Below the pieces are notes generated by a model that was given only the letters and a program-made list of their open reading frames with translations, was not told where the DNA came from and did not search any database. From Streptomyces chartreusis (GTDB lineage Bacteria > Actinomycetota > Actinomycetes > Streptomycetales > Streptomycetaceae), in assembly GCF_008704715.1 (NCBI RefSeq), contig NZ_CP023689.1:6510001-6574000 (forward strand): a stretch of 64,000 nucleotides of DNA, in the 5' to 3' direction. The first letter of the stretch is position 1. Each line of letters starts with the position of its first letter. The translations under genes and the position numbers were made by a program. This document shows positions 15,553 through 23,709 of this stretch, piece by piece.

Positions 15553-18500
15553 ATGCTCGAACCGACCGAACCCACCGAGGGTTCCGAACTGAACACTCCC
15601 AGCGACACCCTGCCGCCGCGCCGTCGGCGTCGTGCGGCGTCCCGCCCGGCGGGACCGCCCGTGGCCGCCACCGAGGCGCAGCCCGCGGAGGTTGTCGAGC
15701 CGGCCATACCGGTCGCCGAGGCCGCCGATGTCGCGGCCGTGACCGAAGAGGCCGAGAAGCCCGAGGAGATCATCGAGGCCGTCGAGGCCGAGGTGACTCC
15801 CGAGGCCACCGAGGACGAAGAGGCCCAGCAGGGCGAGGAGACGACGGAGGCCGCACCCACCGGTCGTCCGCGCCGCCGTGCCGTACGCCGTGCCTCCGCG
15901 CCCGCCGGTGCGCCCGAGGCCGCCGAAGCCGCCGAGACCGTCGTTCCCGTGACGGCCGCCGCGCCGGTCGCCGAGGAAGCGACCCCGGCCGCCGCCGCGG
16001 AGAGCACCGAGGCGCCCGCGCCCCGTACGCGTCGCCGTGCCGTGCGCCGCGCGTCGGCACCCGCCGGTGCCCCCGCGCCCGTCGAGGCGGCCGAGCCCGC
16101 CGCCGAGGCGCCCGCCACGGTCGAGGCGCCCGCCGACGTGGAGACCGCCGAGGTGGCCGAAGAGGCCGCCCCGCGTCGCACCCGCCGCCGTGCCACCCGC
16201 CGGGTGTCCGCGCCCGCCGGTGCTCCGGACGCCGCCGAGACCCCCACCGAGGCGGAGGCGCCCGCCGCTGTCGAGACCGCCGAACCCGTGGAGGCCGCCG
16301 AGGAGGCCGCGCCGCGTCGCACGCGTCGCCGTGCCACCCGGCGCGTGACCGAGGAGGCCCCCGTCGAGACCCCCGAGTCCACCGAGAAGCCGGTGACGGC
16401 GGAGGAGACCCCCGAGGTCCCCGAGACCGTTGCCGAGGAGACCCCCGCCGAGACCGGTGAGGACGCCGGCCCCCGTCGCCGTCGCCGCGTCGTCCGTCGC
16501 GCCGCCGCCGGGTTCGCCGAGCCCGCCCGCGCCGCCGCCAAGGCCGAGCAGTCCGAGCAGGACACCGAGGACGCACCGCGCCCGGCGCGGCCCTCCGTGG
16601 CCGTGTTCCAGGCGCCCGTCTTCACCGAGCCCCAGTTCCAGACGCCCGAGCGCGCCGCCGCCCAGGCCGCCGCCGCGGAGGCGGAGACCGAGGACGTCGA
16701 GGAGTTCCCGGAGGAGCAGGCCGGCGCGTCCAGGCGCCGTCGCCGTCGCCGCAGCGGCGGATTCGCCGAGGAGACCGAGACCCAGGTCGCCGAGACCACC
16801 GCCGAGGACGAGACCGAGGAAGCCGAAGAGGGCGCCGAGGACATCGCCGACGGCGAGGAGACCGAGGAGACCGGGTCCCGTCGCCGCCGCCGGCGTGGCG
16901 GCCGTCGCCGCCGTCGCGGCGAGAGCGCGGAGTCGGACGCCGAGGGCGACGACACCGACGAGGCCGCCGCCGCGCAGGCCGAGCAGGACGCCGAGGACAC
17001 CGCCGAGCAGGAGGAAGAGGACGCCGAGGACGGCCGCGACGACGGCTCCGGGTCCAGCTCCTCCAGCCGGCGCCGCCGTCGCCGTCGCCGTCGCGCCGGT
17101 GACTCCTCCACGGACACCGAGCCCGGCGACGGCGACCCCGAGCGCACCGTCGTCAAGGTCCGCGAGCCCCGCCCGAAGGCCGAGCCGTCCGACGAGGTGC
17201 AGTCCATCAAGGGCTCCACCCGCCTGGAGGCCAAGAAGCAGCGCCGCCGTGAAGGCCGCGAGCAGGGCCGCCGCAGGGTGCCGATCATCACCGAGGCCGA
17301 GTTCCTGGCCCGCCGTGAAGCGGTCGAGCGGGTGATGGTGGTCCGCCAGCACGGCGACCGTACGCAGATCGGCGTCCTCGAGGACAACGTGCTCGTCGAG
17401 CACTACGTCAACAAGGAGCAGTCGACCTCCTACGTCGGCAACGTCTACCTGGGCAAGGTCCAGAACGTGCTGCCGTCGATGGAGGCCGCCTTCATCGACA
17501 TCGGCAAGGGCCGCAACGCCGTGCTCTACGCCGGTGAGGTCAACTTCGAGGCGCTGGGCATGGCCAACGGGCCGCGCCGTATCGAGTCCGCCCTGAAGTC
17601 CGGCCAGTCGGTCCTCGTCCAGGTGACGAAGGACCCGATCGGTCACAAGGGCGCCCGTCTGACCAGCCAGGTCTCCCTGCCGGGCCGCTACCTCGTGTAT
17701 GTCCCCGAGGGCTCGATGACCGGCATCAGCCGCAAGCTGCCCGACACCGAGCGGGCGCGGCTGAAGACCATCCTCAAGAAGATCGTCCCCGAGGACGCGG
17801 GCGTCATCGTGCGCACCGCCGCCGAGGGCGCGAGCGAGGACGAGCTGCGCCGGGACGTCGAACGGCTCCAGGCGCAGTGGGAGGACATCCAGAAGAAGGC
17901 CAAGAGCGGCAACGCCCCGTCGCTGCTGTACGGCGAGCCGGACATGACCGTCCGGGTCGTGCGGGACATCTTCAACGAGGACTTCTCCAAGGTCGTCGTC
18001 AGCGGTGACGACGCCTGGTCGACGATCCACGGGTACGTCTCGCACGTCGCCCCGGATCTGGCCGAGCGGCTCTCGAAGTGGACCTCCGAGGTCGACGTCT
18101 TCGCCACGTACCGGATCGACGAGCAGCTCGCCAAGGCGCTGGACCGCAAGGTCTGGCTGCCCAGCGGCGGTTCGCTGGTGATCGACCGGACCGAGGCGAT
18201 GGTCGTCGTCGACGTCAACACCGGCAAGTTCACCGGTCAGGGCGGCAACCTCGAGGAGACCGTCACCAGGAACAACCTGGAGGCGGCCGAGGAGATCGTC
18301 CGCCAGCTGCGGCTGCGCGACCTCGGCGGCATCATCGTCATCGACTTCATCGACATGGTGCTGGAGTCCAACCGGGACCTGGTGCTGCGGCGTCTGCTGG
18401 AGTGCCTGGGCCGGGACCGGACCAAGCACCAGGTCGCCGAGGTGACCTCGCTGGGCCTGGTCCAGATGACCCGCAAGCGGGTCGGCCAGGGCCTGCTCGA

Positions 18501-19521
18501 GTCCTTCTCCGAGACCTGCGTCCACTGCAACGGCCGCGGCGTCATCGTGCACATGGAGCAGCCGACGTCCGCCGGCGGTGGCGGTGGCAAGCGCAAGAAG
18601 CGCGCGCGGGCCGGTGCCGGTCCCGAGCACGTCCACGAGGCGTCCGTCGCCACCGAGCCGGCCGAGACGGCCGAGGAGGAGGCGGAGACCGAGGCCGAGG
18701 TCGCGGCAGAGGCCGCCGAGCCGGCCGCGCTGCCCGAGCCGGCGTTCGCGCCCGACGAGGAGCTGTACAGCAGCGTCGCCGAGGCGGAGGCCGCGGCGGG
18801 CCGTGGCGGTCGTTCGCGGCGCCGCGGGGGCCGGCGGGTGTCGGCTCCGGCGGGTGCGCCGAGGAAGGCCGAGGCGGTCCCCACCGCTCAGGACGTGACC
18901 GTCGCCGAGGAGATCGAGCGCCCGGTCCGGCCCGAGCCGGCCGCGGAGGTCAAGGCCGAGCCCGCGGCGGTCGAGGACGCGGTCGTGCAGACCGAGGCCC
19001 CGGCCGCCGAGGAGGCCGCACCCAAGGGCCGTACGCGGCGTCGCGCCACCCGCAAGGTGTCCGCGCCCGCCGGGTCGCCCGCGGGGGCCGAGGCCGCCGT
19101 CGTGACGGTCGCCGAGACGGCCGCCGCCGAGCCGGCCGAGGAGACCGCCGCCGAGCCGGTCGCCGAGAGCGCCGCCCCGGCCCGTCCGCGTCGCCGTGCC
19201 GTGCGCAAGGCCACCGCGCCGAGCGCGTCCGACGAGGCGGCCGTCCTGGTCGTCCCGGCGGGCGAGGCACCGGCCGAGCCCGCTGCCGAGGCGCAGGCCC
19301 CGGCCGCGGAGGAGGGCGTCGAGGAGGCCGCTCCGGCCAAGAAGACGGCCCGTAAGACGGCCAAGAAGGCGACGGCGAAGAAGGCCGCCACCAAGAAGAC
19401 CGCGGCCAAGAAGACGGTCGCCAAGAAGACGACGGCCAAGAAGGCGGCGAAGACCGCCAAGACGGCCGCGGCCAAGGCGACGGCGAAGAAGACCACGGTC
19501 TCCGCCGCCACCGACGAGTGA
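15553..19521 (+). CDS. rne: Ribonuclease E/G family endoribonuclease (RNase ES type)
   Basis: 1322 residues, far larger than the catalytic core. Residues 1-585 are a low-complexity Ala/Glu/Val region studded with arginine blocks, several as RRRAxRRxSAPAGAP. The catalytic core runs about 590-1000: S1 domain (YVGNVYLGKVQNVLPSMEAAFIDIG, about 625-650), DNase-I-like domain with the metal-binding aspartates in VVVDVNTGKF (about 887) and IIVIDFIDM (about 931), then the zinc link CVHCNG (about 989-992). After 1010 the Arg/SAPAGAP blocks return, and the last 65 residues are a histone-like Lys/Ala/Thr tail (KKTARKTAKK). The enzyme processes rRNA and degrades mRNA; in Streptomyces the flanking disordered parts bind partners such as PNPase. 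ATG 15553 follows GGGAGA. Confidence 0.95.
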   Translation: MLEPTEPTEGSELNTPSDTLPPRRRRRAASRPAGPPVAATEAQPAEVVEPAIPVAEAADVAAVTEEAEKPEEIIEAVEAEVTPEATEDEEAQQGEETTEAAPTGRPRRRAVRRASAPAGAPEAAEAAETVVPVTAAAPVAEEATPAAAAESTEAPAPRTRRRAVRRASAPAGAPAPVEAAEPAAEAPATVEAPADVETAEVAEEAAPRRTRRRATRRVSAPAGAPDAAETPTEAEAPAAVETAEPVEAAEEAAPRRTRRRATRRVTEEAPVETPESTEKPVTAEETPEVPETVAEETPAETGEDAGPRRRRRVVRRAAAGFAEPARAAAKAEQSEQDTEDAPRPARPSVAVFQAPVFTEPQFQTPERAAAQAAAAEAETEDVEEFPEEQAGASRRRRRRRSGGFAEETETQVAETTAEDETEEAEEGAEDIADGEETEETGSRRRRRRGGRRRRRGESAESDAEGDDTDEAAAAQAEQDAEDTAEQEEEDAEDGRDDGSGSSSSSRRRRRRRRRAGDSSTDTEPGDGDPERTVVKVREPRPKAEPSDEVQSIKGSTRLEAKKQRRREGREQGRRRVPIITEAEFLARREAVERVMVVRQHGDRTQIGVLEDNVLVEHYVNKEQSTSYVGNVYLGKVQNVLPSMEAAFIDIGKGRNAVLYAGEVNFEALGMANGPRRIESALKSGQSVLVQVTKDPIGHKGARLTSQVSLPGRYLVYVPEGSMTGISRKLPDTERARLKTILKKIVPEDAGVIVRTAAEGASEDELRRDVERLQAQWEDIQKKAKSGNAPSLLYGEPDMTVRVVRDIFNEDFSKVVVSGDDAWSTIHGYVSHVAPDLAERLSKWTSEVDVFATYRIDEQLAKALDRKVWLPSGGSLVIDRTEAMVVVDVNTGKFTGQGGNLEETVTRNNLEAAEEIVRQLRLRDLGGIIVIDFIDMVLESNRDLVLRRLLECLGRDRTKHQVAEVTSLGLVQMTRKRVGQGLLESFSETCVHCNGRGVIVHMEQPTSAGGGGGKRKKRARAGAGPEHVHEASVATEPAETAEEEAETEAEVAAEAAEPAALPEPAFAPDEELYSSVAEAEAAAGRGGRSRRRGGRRVSAPAGAPRKAEAVPTAQDVTVAEEIERPVRPEPAAEVKAEPAAVEDAVVQTEAPAAEEAAPKGRTRRRATRKVSAPAGSPAGAEAAVVTVAETAAAEPAEETAAEPVAESAAPARPRRRAVRKATAPSASDEAAVLVVPAGEAPAEPAAEAQAPAAEEGVEEAAPAKKTARKTAKKATAKKAATKKTAAKKTVAKKTTAKKAAKTAKTAAAKATAKKTTVSAATDE

Positions 19522-19541
19522 CACACGACGTCTGACGTGTG

Positions 19542-19570
19542 GTGCGGCCGGTCCCTGTGACCGGCCGCAC
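19542..19570 (+). terminator. Rho-independent terminator after rne
   Basis: GTGCGGCCGGTC-CCTGT-GACCGGCCGCAC, a perfect 12-bp GC stem, followed by TCCTTT. It lies 20 bases after the rne stop. Confidence 0.8.
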
Positions 19571-19767
19571 TCCTTTGGGGACCGGCCCGGTTTGACCCCC
19601 TCGGCCACGGCCCCGTAACCTTGACCGTCGGCGTGTCCGTGGATATAGGCACGCCACATCCCCGTAAACCTCTTCCTCCGGAGCACTGGGTGTCCTGGAG
19701 AGGCTGTCCGCGTGCCGGGCGGCTGGACTGCGGGGGTGCCGTTCCCGAGCGAGAGAGTGAGATCCGC

Positions 19768-20088
19768 GTGTACGCCATCGTGCGCAGCGGTGGTCGCCAG
19801 CACAAGGTTGCTGTCGGCGACATCGTTGAGGTTGACAAGATTTCCACTGCCAAGGTTGGCGACACGGTCGAGCTCTCGACCCTGCTCGTTGTCGACGGCG
19901 ACGCTGTGACCAGCGACCCGTGGGTCCTGGCCGGCATCAAGGTCCAGGCCGAGGTCGTGGACCACCACAAGGGCGTCAAGATCGACATCCTTCGCTACAA
20001 GAACAAGACCGGCTACCGCCGTCGTCAGGGCCACCGCCAGCAGTACACGGCGATCAAGGTCACTGAGATCCCCGCGGCTGCGAAGTAA
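19768..20088 (+). CDS. rplU: 50S ribosomal protein L21
   Basis: 106 residues starting at GTG 19768 (VYAIVRSGGRQHKVAVGD), the normal N-terminus of L21; longer upstream frames are not part of the protein. KNKTGYRRRQGHRQQYTAIKVTEI near the C-terminus is the conserved 23S rRNA-binding region. Placement rne-rplU-rpmA-obg is the standard actinobacterial order. The ribosome binding site is GAGAGAGTGAG just upstream. Codon use here is less extreme in GC than around it (GTT, ACT, CTT appear), as usual for highly expressed ribosomal genes. Confidence 0.97.
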   Translation: MYAIVRSGGRQHKVAVGDIVEVDKISTAKVGDTVELSTLLVVDGDAVTSDPWVLAGIKVQAEVVDHHKGVKIDILRYKNKTGYRRRQGHRQQYTAIKVTEIPAAAK

Positions 20089-20102
20089 GGGACTGAGGAG
20101 AG

Positions 20103-20357
20103 ATGGCACACAAGAAGGGCGCATCGTCCACCCGTAACGGTCGTGACTCCAACGCTCAGCGCCTCGGCGTGAAGCGTTTCGGCGGTCAGGTCGTCAACGC
20201 GGGTGAGATCCTGGTCCGCCAGCGCGGCACCCACTTCCACCCGGGCGCGGGCGTCGGCCGTGGCGGCGACGACACGCTGTTCGCGCTGAACGCCGGTGCG
20301 GTGCAGTTCGGCACCCACCGTGGCCGCAAGGTCGTGAACATCGTTCCGGTCGCCTGA
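20103..20357 (+). CDS. rpmA: 50S ribosomal protein L27
   Basis: 84 residues. It begins directly with MAHKKGASSTRNGRDS, the mature L27 N-terminus that reaches the peptidyl transferase centre; there is no cleaved N-terminal extension of the kind found in Firmicutes. The LGVKRFGGQVV and HPGAGVGRGGDDTLFA motifs are complete. The ribosome binding site GAGGAGAG lies immediately in front and the gene follows rplU by 14 bases, so the two are co-transcribed. Confidence 0.97.
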   Translation: MAHKKGASSTRNGRDSNAQRLGVKRFGGQVVNAGEILVRQRGTHFHPGAGVGRGGDDTLFALNAGAVQFGTHRGRKVVNIVPVA

Positions 20358-20390
20358 GTCTTCTGACTTAACGGCTCAGACCGAACGTCT

Positions 20391-20440
20391 CGCGAGGCGG
20401 ACCTCACTTCCCGTGCGGGAAGGCGGGTCCGCCTTTCGCG
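20391..20440 (+). terminator. Terminator of the rplU-rpmA operon
   Basis: GGCGGACC (20396-20403) pairs with GGTCCGCC (20426-20433); an inner CTTCCCG-TG-CGGGAAG hairpin and outer CGCGA/TCGCG arms extend it. It is followed by TTT and separates rpmA from obg. Confidence 0.7.
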
Positions 20441-20492
20441 TGTTAAAGCAGAGACATATACGTACGTTTTCGCAGTGCTGGAGGCACCTACC

Positions 20493-21938
20493 ATGACCAC
20501 CTTCGTGGACCGCGTCGAGCTGCACGTCGCCGCGGGTAGCGGAGGCCACGGCTGTGCCTCCGTCCACCGTGAGAAGTTCAAGCCGCTCGGCGGGCCCGAC
20601 GGCGGCAACGGCGGGCGTGGTGGTGACGTCATCCTCACCGTCGACCAGTCGATCACCACGCTGCTCGAGTACCACCACTCCCCGCACCGCAAGGCCACCA
20701 ACGGCAAGCCCGGCGAGGGCGGCAACCGGTCGGGCAAGGACGGGCAGGACCTGGTGCTGCCGGTGCCGGACGGCACGGTGGTGCTGGACAAGGCGGGCAA
20801 CGTCCTCGCCGACCTGATCGGGCACGGCACGTCGTACGTCGCCGCGCAGGGCGGCCGGGGCGGTCTCGGCAACGCCGCGCTGGCCTCGGCCCGGCGCAAG
20901 GCGCCCGGATTCGCGCTGCTCGGCGAGCCCGGGGACCTCCAGGACATCGTCCTGGAGCTGAAGACGGTCGCCGACGTGGCCCTGGTGGGGTACCCGAGCG
21001 CCGGCAAGTCCTCGCTGATCTCCGTGCTGAGCGCCGCCAAGCCGAAGATCGCGGACTACCCCTTCACGACCCTGGTGCCCAACCTCGGTGTGGTGACGGC
21101 CGGTTCGACCGTGTACACCATCGCCGACGTTCCGGGGCTCATCCCGGGCGCCAGCCAGGGCAAGGGCCTGGGCCTTGAGTTCCTGCGGCACGTCGAGCGG
21201 TGCAGCGTACTGGTGCACGTCCTGGACACCGCGACGCTGGAGTCCGACCGTGACCCCGTCACCGACCTGGACATCATCGAGGCGGAGCTGCGGGAGTACG
21301 GCGGGCTCGACAACCGGCCGCGGATCGTCGTCATGAACAAGATCGACGTGCCGGACGGCAAGGACCTCGCCGAAATGGTGCGGCCGGACCTGGAGGCCCG
21401 CGGATACCGGGTCTTCGAGGTGTCGGCGGTGGCGCACATGGGTCTGAAGGAGCTGTCGTTCGCGCTGGCCGAGCTGGTGGCGGGCGCGCGGGCCGCGAAG
21501 CCGAAGGAAGAGGCGACGCGCATCGTGATCCGGCCCAAGGCCGTCGACGACGCCGGGTTCACCGTGACGCCCGAGGAGTCCGGCGGGGAGCCGCTGTTCC
21601 GGGTGCGGGGCGAGAAGCCCGAGCGCTGGGTCCGCCAGACCGACTTCAACAACGACGAGGCGGTGGGCTACCTGGCCGACCGGCTCAACCGCCTCGGTGT
21701 CGAGGAGGCGCTGATGAAGGCGGGTGCCCGTGCCGGCGACGGCGTGGCCATCGGCCCCGAGGACAACGCGGTCGTCTTCGACTGGGAGCCGACGATGATG
21801 TCCGGTGCCGAGATGCTCGGGCGCCGCGGTGAGGACCACCGCTTCGAGGCACCGCGACCCGCCGCACAGCGCAGGCGTGACAAGGACGCCGAACGGGACG
21901 AGGCGTCGCGGGAGTACGACGACTTCGAGCCGTTCTAG
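20493..21938 (+). CDS. obg: Obg/CgtA GTPase
   Basis: 481 residues. The N-terminal Obg glycine-rich domain (TTFVDRVELHVAAGSGGHGCASVHREKF, 1-160) is followed by the G domain (G1 GYPSAGKSS near 170, G3 DVPG, G4 NKID) and a C-terminal OCT domain (about 340-425) ending in an acidic/Arg-rich tail. Obg binds the 50S subunit and couples GTP or ppGpp levels to ribosome assembly; in Streptomyces it also affects the onset of sporulation. ATG 20493 is chosen because GGAGG precedes it at 20480-20484; an in-frame start six codons upstream has none. Confidence 0.96.
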   Translation: MTTFVDRVELHVAAGSGGHGCASVHREKFKPLGGPDGGNGGRGGDVILTVDQSITTLLEYHHSPHRKATNGKPGEGGNRSGKDGQDLVLPVPDGTVVLDKAGNVLADLIGHGTSYVAAQGGRGGLGNAALASARRKAPGFALLGEPGDLQDIVLELKTVADVALVGYPSAGKSSLISVLSAAKPKIADYPFTTLVPNLGVVTAGSTVYTIADVPGLIPGASQGKGLGLEFLRHVERCSVLVHVLDTATLESDRDPVTDLDIIEAELREYGGLDNRPRIVVMNKIDVPDGKDLAEMVRPDLEARGYRVFEVSAVAHMGLKELSFALAELVAGARAAKPKEEATRIVIRPKAVDDAGFTVTPEESGGEPLFRVRGEKPERWVRQTDFNNDEAVGYLADRLNRLGVEEALMKAGARAGDGVAIGPEDNAVVFDWEPTMMSGAEMLGRRGEDHRFEAPRPAAQRRRDKDAERDEASREYDDFEPF

Positions 21939-21950
21939 ACAGCCGTATTC

Positions 21951-21988
21951 GACGACGCCGGGGTGCCGAGAGGCACCCCGGCGTCGTC
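21951..21988 (+). terminator. Strong hairpin terminator after obg
   Basis: A perfect 17-bp stem (21951-21967 with 21972-21988) closed by a GAGA loop, 12 bases after the obg stop. There is no T-run, which is usual for Streptomyces terminators. It cleanly separates obg from the surface-protein block. Confidence 0.75.
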
Positions 21989-22020
21989 GTGCCCGCCCCC
22001 GGGACTGGCCGAATCGGTGA

Positions 22021-22078
22021 ACGACGGGAAAATTCCCGGGGTATCCGAGGGCAACCCCCCGGCAGGCCGGTGAGTCGT
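22021..22078 (+). other. Candidate multi-branched leader RNA before FG-GAP genes
   Basis: An outer stem ACGAC/GTCGT (22021-22025 with 22074-22078) encloses three small hairpins: GGGA-AAAT-TCCC (22026-22037), GGG-CAA-CCC (22049-22057) and CCGG-CAGG-CCGG (22059-22070). The start codon of the FG-GAP gene is 73 bases downstream. I do not recognise a known riboswitch consensus. Individual stems are short, so chance cannot be excluded. Confidence 0.35.
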
Positions 22079-22150
22079 ACTGGGCGTCGTGGATGAGGAT
22101 CTTGAACCTCGTCACGCGCTCCAACCGCCTTTCCGACCGCCGGAGTTGCC

Positions 22151-23665
22151 GTGCCCTCGCGTTCCCGCCGCCGCACCCTCCTGTCCCGCCGCAGACGCCT
22201 GGTGCTCGCCACCGGCGTCGCAATCGTCGCCGGTGCGCTGGTGGTCCCCGCCGTCAACGCCGCCACGGAGGCGACGACCCCGGCGCCGAGCAGCAAGCGG
22301 CTGCACGACGACTTCAACGGCGACGGGTATCCCGACGTGGCGATCGGCGCGCCGGGCACCGCGCTCGGCAAGCAGACGAAGGCCGGCGCCGTCAGCGTGC
22401 TCTACGGCTCGGCCGGCGGCCCGGCGACCTCGCGCAAGCAGGTCCTGACCTGGTCGAGCCGGGCGGGAGTCACGCCGGCGCGGACCGAGTACGGCTCCGG
22501 GCTCCAGAGCGCCGACCTGGATCGGGACGGCTACGCCGACCTGCTGTCGACCATGCGGTCGAGCCCGGTGAGCGGCTACGAGGGGCGCTTCGTCGTCGTC
22601 AACTGGAGCGGGCCCAAGGGTCTTTCGGCCGAGCCGACCATCCTTCAGGGCATCCCGGCCACCAGCCTGGGTGCCTTCGCCGTGGCCGACGTCGACGGGG
22701 ACAGGAACCCCGATGTGACCATGATGGGCGACCCCTACGGCGACGACTCGGCCCAGGGCGACGGCAGCGTGCTGCGCGGTCCGTTCACCCGCGGCGGCGA
22801 ATCGGCGGGCAGCAGGCGCTTCACCGTCGACCCGGACAACATGAGCTTCTTCAGGCTGATCGCGGCCGGTGACGTGACCGGCGACGGCATCGCCGACCTG
22901 GCCGTCGGCAGCACCTCCACCGAGGAGTCCGACTCCCGCGTGGTGTCGCTGCTCGTCGGCGGGCCCGACGGCTTCACCGACAAGGGCGTGCTGAAGGACG
23001 GACAGGGCCGCGTCATCGGCGGCGAGGACATCGAGATCGGCGACCTGAACAAGGACGGCTACGGCGACATCGTCGTCGGCCACTCCGCCGACAGCTACGA
23101 CAGCGATGTCGAACTCCCCACCAAGGGCGGCGCGTTGATCGTCGTGTACGGCGGCCCCGGCGGTGCCTCCACCACCCGCAAGCCGGTGTGGATCAACCAG
23201 GACAGCCCCGGAGTGCCGGGCGCCGGCGAGTACCACGACGGCATGGGCTCGGGTCTGTCGATCGGCGACACCAACGGCGACGGCTACCTCGACGTGGCGA
23301 CCGGGCTGCCCGGCGAGGACTTCGACGGCATCACCGACGCGGGCACCGTGCTGGTGCTGCGGGGCAGCGCGAACGGGCTGACCGCGAGCGGCTACAAGTC
23401 GTTCAGCCAGAACACCGCCGGGGTACCGGGCACCGCCGAGAAGGCGGACCGTTTCGGCGCCGAGACCGCCCTGGTCGACGGCAACGGCGACAGGAAGGAC
23501 GGCCTGGTCGTCGGCGACGCGGCCGAGAACGCGGGCAACGGTTCCGCGTGGATCCTCTCCGCCACCTCCGCCGGCGTCACGGCGAGCGGCTCCTTCTCGT
23601 TCGGCTCGGCCACCATGGGCCTGCCCGCGAGCGGGGCCCTGTTCGGAGCCTCGACGGCCGACTGA
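22151..23665 (+). CDS. Secreted FG-GAP (integrin alpha-like) beta-propeller protein
   Basis: 504 residues. A signal peptide with an arginine-rich start (RSRRRTLLSRRRRLVLATG) and hydrophobic core ends near NAATEA at about residue 38. Seven calcium-loop repeats of the DxDGDGxxDxxxG type follow (for example FNGDGYPDVAIGAPG, LDRDGYADLL, LNKDGYGDIVVG, TNGDGYLDVATGLPGED), enough for a seven-bladed propeller. Such proteins are extracellular adhesion or scaffold domains; no enzyme domain is attached. GTG 22151 follows CGGAG. A paralogue follows 44 bases downstream and is probably co-transcribed. Confidence 0.88.
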   Translation: MPSRSRRRTLLSRRRRLVLATGVAIVAGALVVPAVNAATEATTPAPSSKRLHDDFNGDGYPDVAIGAPGTALGKQTKAGAVSVLYGSAGGPATSRKQVLTWSSRAGVTPARTEYGSGLQSADLDRDGYADLLSTMRSSPVSGYEGRFVVVNWSGPKGLSAEPTILQGIPATSLGAFAVADVDGDRNPDVTMMGDPYGDDSAQGDGSVLRGPFTRGGESAGSRRFTVDPDNMSFFRLIAAGDVTGDGIADLAVGSTSTEESDSRVVSLLVGGPDGFTDKGVLKDGQGRVIGGEDIEIGDLNKDGYGDIVVGHSADSYDSDVELPTKGGALIVVYGGPGGASTTRKPVWINQDSPGVPGAGEYHDGMGSGLSIGDTNGDGYLDVATGLPGEDFDGITDAGTVLVLRGSANGLTASGYKSFSQNTAGVPGTAEKADRFGAETALVDGNGDRKDGLVVGDAAENAGNGSAWILSATSAGVTASGSFSFGSATMGLPASGALFGASTAD

Positions 23666-23709
23666 CGGCGGCCACATCCCCGTACGAACGCGACACAGGA
23701 GAAAGTGAC

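Noticed and set aside
15493..20124. Minus-strand open frame of 1543 codons opposite rne and rplU
   Set aside because: Mirror of the Ala/Glu/Arg codons of rne; Gly/Leu/Arg-rich without any domain.
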